From the NCBI GenBank assembly GCA_023411815.1, contig JAEYOJ010000102.1, positions 62,001 through 126,000 on the forward strand: 64,000 bases of DNA, in the 5' to 3' direction. Position 1 is the stretch's first letter. The number at the start of each line of letters is the position of its first letter. Both the position numbers and the translations under genes were made by a program. Positions 38,095-45,245 of the stretch are shown here, one piece after another. The notes beneath the pieces are model-generated. The model was not told where the DNA came from. It did no database searches and saw nothing but the letters and a program-made list of their open reading frames with translations. Source of the DNA: Pseudomonadota bacterium. GTDB taxonomy: Bacteria; Desulfobacterota; Desulfovibrionia; Desulfovibrionales; Desulfovibrionaceae.

Positions 38095-38919
38095 ATGCAA
38101 AATCAACAATTAGTGGAAACCGCAACGGAATTTCTCCGCGCCAGCATGACCCTGAAACATCCTGTCCGCGCAGGCGTTGTTCTGGGTACGGGGTTGGGAA
38201 GCTGGACACAATCCTTGCAAGATACATGCACAATACCCTATGCGGATATTCCCGGCTTCCCAAGGGCCACGGTCCCCGGCCATGCCGGATCTCTGGTTTA
38301 TGGAACCATCGAGGGCCGCGGCGTGCTCGCCCTCTCCGGCCGCTTCCACCTGTACGAAGGCTACTCGCCGGCCGATGTCTGCTTCGGAGTGCGGGTCTTG
38401 GCCCGACTGGGAGTAGACGCGCTCGTGCTGACCAACGCCGCCGGGGCGATCAATCCCCAGTGCGACGCCGGCTCGCTCATGTGCATCACGGACCACATCA
38501 ACGCCACGGGGGTCAGCCCGCTCACGGGTCCCAACGTGGAAGCCTGGGGGCCGCGCTTCCCGGACATGAGCAGCGTATGGGACCCGAACTTGCGCGCACT
38601 GGCTCTGGAACAGGCCCTGCGGCTCGGCATCCGCCTGGAGCGCGGAGTGTACATCCAGGTGCCCGGCCCGCAGCTCGAGACACCGGCCGAGACTCGGGCC
38701 TACCGCATGCTCGGAGCCGATGCCGTGGGCATGTCCACGGTCCTGGAAGCCATCGCCGCCCGTCATATGGGACTTCGTCTGCTGGGAATTTCCTGCCTGA
38801 CCAATAAAAATCTTCCGGATTGCATGGCCGAAACCAGCCTGGAGGAAATCCTGGCCATGGCTGCTCGCAGCGGCGAAGCCCTGAGCCGCCTGCTTTCGGC
38901 CATCGTTGCGGCCCTGTGA
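38095..38919 (+). CDS. Purine nucleoside phosphorylase (trimeric type)
   Basis: 274 residues. GVVLGTGLG, the phosphate loop VPGHAGSL, FHLYEGY, LTNAAGAINP, GVYIQVPGPQLETPAE and AVGMSTVLEAIAARH are all PNP-family motifs; the last binds ribose and base. It splits inosine/guanosine into base and ribose-1-phosphate. ATG 38095 is taken rather than the upstream in-frame start at 38026 because family proteins begin close to this point; the ribosome site is poor. An MTAP-like specificity is not excluded. Confidence 0.9.
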   Translation: MQNQQLVETATEFLRASMTLKHPVRAGVVLGTGLGSWTQSLQDTCTIPYADIPGFPRATVPGHAGSLVYGTIEGRGVLALSGRFHLYEGYSPADVCFGVRVLARLGVDALVLTNAAGAINPQCDAGSLMCITDHINATGVSPLTGPNVEAWGPRFPDMSSVWDPNLRALALEQALRLGIRLERGVYIQVPGPQLETPAETRAYRMLGADAVGMSTVLEAIAARHMGLRLLGISCLTNKNLPDCMAETSLEEILAMAARSGEALSRLLSAIVAAL

Positions 38920-39055
38920 CGGCAGACACGGACGCCATCGTTTTCCTGCGGTTTCTGGAAGCGGGACTAAACATTTCCACGGGATGGCCGAATAGAGCTA
39001 CAGGTGGACGCATTCGTGCCGCGTCCCATTTTACTCGACAACCGAGGATGCCCGC

Positions 39056-39631
39056 ATGCGTCTGTTCAGCGTATTGCTTTGTTTTACATTGACCATGTCC
39101 CTGACGCTCGTCGCCTGCTCGCAAAAGCAGGCCAGGATTATCAGCGAAGCCTTCTCTGGTGGCGAATGCTCGGCCCGGACCTGTCTGGTGGACGCCAACT
39201 ATCGCGCGGCAGACACCATGGCCGACGCCTTGGAGGATGCTTTGGAGAAAGGAGACGGCATCATCATCTCCGACTTCATTTACCTGGGCGACCCCAGCAT
39301 GGAATCGACCCTGGGCAGGCTCATCCCGGAACAGATATCCTCCAGGCTGGCCCAGGAAGGCTTCCACCCAGTCTCCAGGCGCCACGCCGTGGATGACGCG
39401 GCAAGAGAGGCGCCGAAAAGGGCCACGCTCGTGGGGTCCTACACCACGGCTTACGACGTGCTCTACGTCAATGCACGCATCATTCGCCTCGCTGATTCGG
39501 CCGTCATTGCCGGATACGATTACGAACTGCCCGCCAACACCAACCTGCGCGCCCTCATACCAGGCGTATGGGGCAACGCAGGAATGGAACCCACGGTCAA
39601 GACGGCCTTCTCCTCGGTGGCCAAGAATTAA
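39056..39631 (+). CDS. FlgO-like lipoprotein
   Basis: 191 residues. Lipoprotein signal ending LVAC (Cys21), followed by a FlgO-type domain: AADTMADALEDALEKGDGIIISDFIYLGD, ESTLGRLIPEQISSRL, and GSYTTAYDVLYVNARII. FlgO proteins sit in the outer membrane and in Vibrio affect flagellar stability. Here the gene stands alone about 1 kb from motAB, with its own terminator 20 bp after the stop. Confidence 0.82.
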   Translation: MRLFSVLLCFTLTMSLTLVACSQKQARIISEAFSGGECSARTCLVDANYRAADTMADALEDALEKGDGIIISDFIYLGDPSMESTLGRLIPEQISSRLAQEGFHPVSRRHAVDDAAREAPKRATLVGSYTTAYDVLYVNARIIRLADSAVIAGYDYELPANTNLRALIPGVWGNAGMEPTVKTAFSSVAKN

Positions 39632-39651
39632 CCGTCCATAGCCGGTACATC

Positions 39652-39682
39652 AGGCCGCCCAGCTCATGCTGGGCGGCCTTTT
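39652..39682 (+). terminator. Intrinsic terminator of the FlgO-like gene
   Basis: Perfect 12-bp stem aggccgcccagc/gctgggcggcct (39652-39663, 39668-39679) with a tcat loop and a T-run tttt. Confidence 0.85.
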
Positions 39683-39764
39683 CGTCAACCGGACTTGTCC
39701 ATGCAGCGTGAAAGCGCATATGTTTCTGCATGGCCGCAATCTCAAGCCGCAATGCGGAGGCAGC

Positions 39765-40148
39765 ATGGATAAAGACACACTGAGAAACAGCCTGTTCGAG
39801 ATTCTCATGCGCATGGTCGCACCCAGCATGGGTCACGAGGAACGCCGGGACATGCTGGATTGCATGTTCCCTGTGGGGCAGTCCCCGGATGACCAGGCCC
39901 TGGACTCTCTTGCTCAAGGCATCGCGCCACCGCCGCGCGAGTTCTTCGTTAAGTGGATAGGCGCCTTTGTGGACAAGGCCTTGAACGATATGCACAGCGA
40001 ACGCTTGCAAGCTGTCTGCGAAAACGATCAGATGGCCCAAGCCGCGCTCTATGTGGCCTATCTCGACTTCTGCCGCGAGCGACAGGCGGAGATGGACAGC
40101 GAACTGGAAGCCTTGCGTATGGTGAGCTTGAGCCGCACGAAGCAGTAA
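39765..40148 (+). CDS. Hypothetical helical protein
   Basis: 127 residues from ATG 39765, which has gcggagg 5 bp upstream; the frame stays open further but across the preceding terminator. Almost all-helical with conserved-looking LFEILMRMVAPSMGHEERRDMLDCMFP. No family recognised. About 150 bp upstream of infA on the same strand. Confidence 0.7.
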   Translation: MDKDTLRNSLFEILMRMVAPSMGHEERRDMLDCMFPVGQSPDDQALDSLAQGIAPPPREFFVKWIGAFVDKALNDMHSERLQAVCENDQMAQAALYVAYLDFCRERQAEMDSELEALRMVSLSRTKQ

Positions 40149-40187
40149 GCCAAGCCTGGCGGGGTTGCGCCGCGCTGCTTTTTCCTG

Positions 40188-40216
40188 TTGACAGCGAAAG
40201 CGTTTCCGCTTACCGG
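40188..40216 (+). promoter_or_regulatory. Possible infA-csp promoter
   Basis: Perfect TTGACA at 40188-40193 with TACCGG 17 bases later (40211-40216); the -10 is poor. It lies about 80 bp before infA. Confidence 0.3.
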
Positions 40217-40296
40217 CGGGACTGGCCTGAACATGAACATTTCTTCATGAATGCCTCCCTGTGGAAAACGGGGCAGGCCACAGGAGACGCGAGGGA

Positions 40297-40515
40297 ATGC
40301 CGAAGGAAGACGCTATTGAAGTGGATGGTGTGGTGCAGGAAGCGCTGCCCAACGCCATGTTCCGCGTTGAACTGAGCAACGGCCATGACGTGTTGGCCCA
40401 CATATCCGGCAAGATGCGCAAGTTCTACATCCGCATCCTGCCCGGTGACAGTGTCAAGGTGGAACTTTCGCCCTACGACCTGACCCGGGGTCGCATCACC
40501 TATCGGATGAAATAG
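40297..40515 (+). CDS. infA: Translation initiation factor IF-1
   Basis: 72 residues, the normal length. One S1-like OB fold: MPKEDAIEVDGVVQEALPNAMFRVEL, HDVLAHISGKMRKFYIRILPGD and SPYDLTRGRITYR. ATG 40297 has gaggga close upstream. It is followed after 5 bp by a cold-shock-domain gene. Confidence 0.93.
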   Translation: MPKEDAIEVDGVVQEALPNAMFRVELSNGHDVLAHISGKMRKFYIRILPGDSVKVELSPYDLTRGRITYRMK

Positions 40516-40520
40516 ATTCC

Positions 40521-40808
40521 ATGCCCGAACATTCGAGCCAGACCAATACCGCAGGGAAGGCATCCAAGCGCCGGGGTGAGGTGGTCTGGTTCCATGAGAT
40601 CCGGGGCTATGGCTTCATTCGCGACGAAGCCGGAGAAGACGTGTTCGTGAGCTGGCCTGACATTCTGCGTCCGGGATTCAAAACCCTGGCCCAGGGCGAA
40701 CAGGTCTCCTTCATTCTCAAGTCCGACAAGGGCGGCCCCAAGGCCGCCGAGGTCGTTCCATTGCGACCGTTTCCAGCCGGGGCGCCAGCGAATTCCGTCA
40801 CCCCCTGA
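40521..40808 (+). CDS. Cold-shock-domain protein
   Basis: 95 residues. A cold-shock fold spans about 18-80, with RNP1-like GYGFIRD and RNP2-like DVFVSWPDI; the usual His of VFVH is Ser here. Extra charged N-terminal and Pro-rich C-terminal tails make it longer than CspA. Its start is 5 bp after infA without a separate ribosome site, suggesting coupled translation of two OB-fold RNA-binding proteins. Confidence 0.85.
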   Translation: MPEHSSQTNTAGKASKRRGEVVWFHEIRGYGFIRDEAGEDVFVSWPDILRPGFKTLAQGEQVSFILKSDKGGPKAAEVVPLRPFPAGAPANSVTP

Positions 40809-40813
40809 TTTCG

Positions 40814-43153
40814 TCATCCCCTGACGTACAGCCTGGGCCCCGAGGGCGTATCCTCAAGCCTGTAGCCCTTCTCCCACAACCTGCCGCGCAAGTCGTCCGC
40901 CCGGGGAAAATCCTTGAGCTCACGAGCCTCCTCGCGCAGGCGCACCAGTTCGGCAAGCTCAGCGCTGAGCATGCTCGGGGTCACGGGCGCCTGCGAGTGG
41001 TCCAGAATGCCCAACACCTGATCGCAAGCCGCCAGCCTGTGCAGGCACAGCTCGGCGTCGGCCCCGCTGAGCCGGCCGGCGGCAAGGCGGGCGTTGACCG
41101 TGCGCACGAACTTGAACAGTTCCGGCCAAAATCGGTGCAGGGACAGATCGTCCTCCACCGCCGCGGACAAGCCCTGGCGCAGGTCGTATGCGGCCTGGGC
41201 CACGGCCTGGCCCGGCTCGCCCTTCCCCCGGTCCGCGAAGCTCAGGGTGACGTACAGTTCCTGGATCTTGCGCCAGTTCCTCGACCACATCGAAAGGCTC
41301 TGCACAGAAAGCGGCTTGTGATACGACGTGGACAAGAGCCACATGCGCAGGGCCGCTCCGGAGGACACGACGCCCACCGCGTCGCGCAGGCCGAAGGTCG
41401 TTTGCTGGGCATTCGAGACCTCGGGCCCGCCGCCATCGAAAATGCCGATGACGGGCTGGGACACGAGCCAGGCCGAGGGAGCGACGCCCGCGCCCAGGGA
41501 CCATATGGCCCGGAAATTCTCCAGGTGAGGGAACCGGTGCGTCTCCGCGCCCAAGGCTACGCTCAGGGCAGGCAGGCCGTCCAGAGCCGCGGCCGCCTGC
41601 TGCAGGAACCAGCTGGGCCGCACCTTGCCCCATTCCGTCTCCAGAGCGTCGCCCGCCTTGAGGTCCCGCAGGGTGACGCGCTTGAGCAGCGTGAAGTCGC
41701 GCGGATTGTCCTTGACGTAATCCCGCAGATCCACGGTCTTGCCCAGGCTCAGGCGCTCCAGGTCCATGGAGCCGGTCTGGCCGTAGGCCTTGTCCCGCAG
41801 GACATCGTAATAGACACTGCGCAGCTTCTCGTAAGCCAGGCCGCGTCCCAGCAGCCTGCGGCACAGGGCCAGGGCGCGCTCGGTGCTCTCGCCGGCCAGG
41901 ACGAAACGCACATCCGCGCTCACGCCGAGCTGGGCCGCCAGACCTTGAATCTCCTCGCGCGTGCGACGGGCGAACTCGCTCCTGGGCATTCTGGCGGCCC
42001 GCGCCGCGGCAAGGGCGCGGTCATCCAGGTCGGCAAGGCCGACGCAGGCCTTGGCCTGAATCCCGTTCGCGCGCAGATGCCGGCATAGCACGTCCAGGAG
42101 CAGCACGCGCCGCCAGACTTCCAGATCGCCCGCATGGTCCAGGCTCGGGCCCGGAGTGAACAGGCCGAGGCCGGCCTTGTCGGGTTCGAGCACGCGCGCC
42201 TGCCCGCTGGCCAAGTCACGCACCCGCAGCCCCTGCTGGGTCGGCGCGGCGAAGAGCGGCGTGCTCAGGTAGCGCTCGCCGCTGTCCGGGCAGATGAATA
42301 CGATGGTGTACAGCCGGCCGCTTCCGGACAGATCCTTGGCCAGACGCAAAGCGCCGGCCATGGCTGCTCCCGCGCTCATGCCCACCAGCAGGCCTTCCTC
42401 GCGGGCCATGCGCCGGGACATGTCGAAGGCCGCGTCGTCCTCGACGTTGAGCACCGCGTCCAGGGTCTTCTTGTCGTAGATGCCCGGAGGATAGGACTCC
42501 TGCATGTTCTTCAGGCCCTGGATCTTGTGCCCGGCAAAGGGCTCCACGGCCGCGACGAAAATGTCCGGGCTGAAGGACTTGAGCCCGCTGGCCAGGCCCA
42601 TGGCCGTGCCCGTGGTGCCCAGAGTAGCCACCACGTGCGTGACTTGGCCCTCGGTCTGCTCCCATATCTCCCTGGCCGTGCCTTCGTGATGGGCGCGGAC
42701 GCAGGCCTCGTTGTTGTACTGGTCCAGCAGCACGTACTTGTCCGGTTCCTCGCGAGCCAGGCGATAGGCCTCCTCGATGGCCCCGTCGGTGCCCATGTGG
42801 CCGGGCGTGAGCACGATCTCGGCCCCGTAGGCGCGCAGGATGCGTTTGCGCTCTTCGGACGCGCTCTCGCTCATGAGCAGCTTGATGCGGTAGCCTTTCA
42901 CGGCGCAGACCATGGCCAGCCCAATGCCCGTGTTGCCGCTGGTGGCCTCGATGACGGTCTTGTCCGGGGTCAGCTCGCCGGAACGTTCGGCCGCCTCGAT
43001 CATGGCCAGGGCCACGCGGTCCTTGATGGAGCCGCCGATGGACTTGGACTCGATCTTGGCCAGGATCCTGACGTCGGGATACGGATTGAGCCGGCCGATC
43101 TCCACCAGGGGCGTATTGCCGACCAGCGAGAGGACATTCTTGTGTACGGACAT
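40814..43153 (-). CDS. Cysteine synthase fused to a degenerate cysteinyl-tRNA synthetase
   Basis: 779 residues from ATG 43153. Residues 1-300 are a complete PLP-dependent O-acetylserine sulfhydrylase: PLP lysine K44 in GGSIKDRVAL, TSGNTGIG at 71-78, GTTGTAMG and MSAGAAMAG. From about 330 on the sequence follows cysteinyl-tRNA synthetase but its signatures are ruined: the TPGPSLDHAGD region replaces CGPTVYD..HIGH (no zinc Cys, no HIGH), and GPEVSNAQQTTFG replaces the MSKS loop. Core and helical-bundle regions (ETHRFPHLENFRA, LRMWLLSTSYHKPLS) remain recognisable. The tail ends LKDFPRADDLRGRLWEKGYRLEDTPSGPR as in CysRS. A genuine cysS must lie elsewhere. Convergent with the cold-shock gene, 5 bp apart. 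Confidence 0.85.
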   Translation of the reverse strand: MSVHKNVLSLVGNTPLVEIGRLNPYPDVRILAKIESKSIGGSIKDRVALAMIEAAERSGELTPDKTVIEATSGNTGIGLAMVCAVKGYRIKLLMSESASEERKRILRAYGAEIVLTPGHMGTDGAIEEAYRLAREEPDKYVLLDQYNNEACVRAHHEGTAREIWEQTEGQVTHVVATLGTTGTAMGLASGLKSFSPDIFVAAVEPFAGHKIQGLKNMQESYPPGIYDKKTLDAVLNVEDDAAFDMSRRMAREEGLLVGMSAGAAMAGALRLAKDLSGSGRLYTIVFICPDSGERYLSTPLFAAPTQQGLRVRDLASGQARVLEPDKAGLGLFTPGPSLDHAGDLEVWRRVLLLDVLCRHLRANGIQAKACVGLADLDDRALAAARAARMPRSEFARRTREEIQGLAAQLGVSADVRFVLAGESTERALALCRRLLGRGLAYEKLRSVYYDVLRDKAYGQTGSMDLERLSLGKTVDLRDYVKDNPRDFTLLKRVTLRDLKAGDALETEWGKVRPSWFLQQAAAALDGLPALSVALGAETHRFPHLENFRAIWSLGAGVAPSAWLVSQPVIGIFDGGGPEVSNAQQTTFGLRDAVGVVSSGAALRMWLLSTSYHKPLSVQSLSMWSRNWRKIQELYVTLSFADRGKGEPGQAVAQAAYDLRQGLSAAVEDDLSLHRFWPELFKFVRTVNARLAAGRLSGADAELCLHRLAACDQVLGILDHSQAPVTPSMLSAELAELVRLREEARELKDFPRADDLRGRLWEKGYRLEDTPSGPRLYVRG

Positions 43154-43537
<384 letters not shown>

Positions 43538-43870
43538 TCAGGCCACCAGATCCCCGCGCACCGCCTCCAAATCGGCCACAGCCAACTCGGTGTCGAAGGC
43601 GACCCCCACGTAGCTCATGTCGAACCAGACCACCCGACCCGGGATCTCCCGCAGCAGCTGGTCGAGGCGATTGTCCACGCCGCTGAGCTCCACCCGCTGC
43701 TCGGGCTGGAAGTGGATGCCGTCGACGGTTCGCTTGAACTCCAGGGTCGCACCGGCCGGCGACAGGGAGGACAGAAGCAGAGGAAAGATGCCCAACTCGC
43801 TTCGCACGAGACAGAGTCGCTCCTCGCCCTGCATGAAACGTTGCAATCCCTTGCGCTTCTGCCTGGACAA
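43538..43870 (-). CDS. PilZ-like small protein
   Basis: Up to 110 residues. The beta strands and FDMSYVGVAFD near the end resemble PilZ-fold proteins; an RxxxR motif is only approximately present (RQKRKGLQRF). The start is unsure: a TTG at 43870 retains the basic N-terminus, while the first ATG is at 43834. It is the nearest upstream gene to the GGCA repeat. Confidence 0.6.
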   Translation of the reverse strand: MSRQKRKGLQRFMQGEERLCLVRSELGIFPLLLSSLSPAGATLEFKRTVDGIHFQPEQRVELSGVDNRLDQLLREIPGRVVWFDMSYVGVAFDTELAVADLEAVRGDLVA

Positions 43871-44105
43871 GACGATCTTTTCATAGGTGCCATGCTCCGA
43901 CCCGCGGGCAGCTTGATTTTGCCCTCAGGTGAAGCAGTTGTCGACACATCGGTGCATGATCGGTCGCGAGTTCAGTAACTGATTGGTGATTGAAAAACGG
44001 TTCAAGGAAAAGCAAATCGACTAATAGATGCCATTGACAATTTAGACGCTATCCATCCGTTTGTAAACCGTGTTTTCCGCGTTTGCACCCGCCGGAGCAA
44101 GGCTC

Positions 44106-44687
44106 TCACTCAGTCGCGAAAATCCGATGAGCCAAGGCGTCGATCTCTGCCAGGACATCCTCGCGCGCCTCGGCATCGCCCGGATGATAGACGCCCAGGG
44201 CCCGCAGCATGTGCGAACGGGAATAGCCGATATAGCGGGTGAAAAAATACTCGTAGCGGGGATAGATATCCGTGAAGAGATCGGCCTTGGGATGGCCCTG
44301 GGCGATGAGCATGACCAGGGTCTTGCCTGGAGCCAGACGCCCCTTCTTCACGAGCTTGGCGTAGTCGGGCCGCAGGAAGGAGAAGCAGCGGTCGATGAAG
44401 CCCTTGAGCTGGGCCGAAACCTCGCCGAAATACACGGGCGTGGCCATGACCAGCACATCCGCCGCGCGGACTTCCTCCAGCACCGGGGCGAGGTCGTCCT
44501 TGAGCACGCAATGGTCCGCCTTGGTCTTGCAGCCGAAGCAGCCGATGCACCCGGTGTAGCGCATCTCGCCGAGCCTGTGCATCGACACAGTGGCTCCACC
44601 CGCCGTCAGCCCATCACAGAACCTGGAAGCCATGGCCGCCGTGTTGCCCTTCCTGCGGGCGCTGCCCACCAGACAGACTGCATGCAT
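44106..44687 (-). CDS. Iron-sulfur flavoprotein / NADPH-dependent FMN reductase family
   Basis: 193 residues. A flavodoxin-like fold opens with HAVCLVGSARRKGNTAAM for FMN phosphate binding; the compact cysteine motif CIGCFGCKTKADHC is that of iron-sulfur flavoproteins, followed by DVLVMATPVYFGEVSAQLKGFIDR. These dimers reduce oxygen or quinone-type acceptors using ferredoxin electrons in anaerobes. ATG 44687 has aagggg upstream. Confidence 0.88.
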   Translation of the reverse strand: MHAVCLVGSARRKGNTAAMASRFCDGLTAGGATVSMHRLGEMRYTGCIGCFGCKTKADHCVLKDDLAPVLEEVRAADVLVMATPVYFGEVSAQLKGFIDRCFSFLRPDYAKLVKKGRLAPGKTLVMLIAQGHPKADLFTDIYPRYEYFFTRYIGYSRSHMLRALGVYHPGDAEAREDVLAEIDALAHRIFATE

Positions 44688-45033
44688 GCTGTTCCCCTTG
44701 CTCTGAGTATTTCCAGAGCCTCCTGTTTCATCCCACAAACGCAGAACTTATTTCAACAGAAAAGCGGCCGTTGAATCTACTTGCGCGTGCAGCACGCAGA
44801 CTATGGCGATACTCATCCAGCCCCTCATGCCCAAGGGCTTGCGGGCGATTGGCTTTGTTTCGTAATTTTGGGTTCGATGTAGGCCCAGATCCTCTCCGAA
44901 CTCCCTCGGCAACAATTCAAATTATACCAGAAAACCGTCCGAGTCCCAAGTTTCCTTCTTCTGCGCTGTCAGGACTGGCCCATTTCCGCCTGACGAGATC
45001 CCCGAGCAGGGAAAACGAATCGCCTGCAAGAAA

Positions 45034-45059
45034 GGCGAGTTCCTCCAGCGGAACTCGCC
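45034..45059 (-). terminator. Second hairpin downstream of clpB
   Basis: 10-bp perfect stem ggcgagttcc/ggaactcgcc with a 6-base loop; on the minus strand followed by tttcttgc. Possibly a backup terminator for clpB. Confidence 0.45.
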
Positions 45060-45133
45060 GCGAGGGCGGACCTCATGGATCAGCTCCCTAAATCCGCGCA
45101 ACGCTCTCGCGAAGCCTCCAGCAGCCTGACAGC

Positions 45134-45167
45134 AAAAAGGCCCCGGCCATTTTTTCGCCGAGGCCTT
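45134..45167 (-). terminator. Intrinsic terminator of clpB
   Basis: Minus strand: 11-position stem (45157-45167 with 45137-45147, one mismatch) and a 9-base loop, followed by five T residues. It lies about 80 bp after the clpB stop. Confidence 0.8.
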
Positions 45168-45245
45168 CCGTTCGGTTTGTTTTGCCCGTTGCCTGCTCCA
45201 TGCCGCCGAGAGGCCCGGCAGCCCTGAAGCGGCGCGTCTGCCCGC

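Larger units (their letters stand above)
44688..45245. other. Intergenic region between the iron-sulfur flavoprotein and clpB
   Basis: 558 bp, lower GC in the first half. It contains two hairpins near clpB (45034-45059 and 45134-45167). No gene is supported; the first 300 bp hold nothing recognised. Confidence 0.55.
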
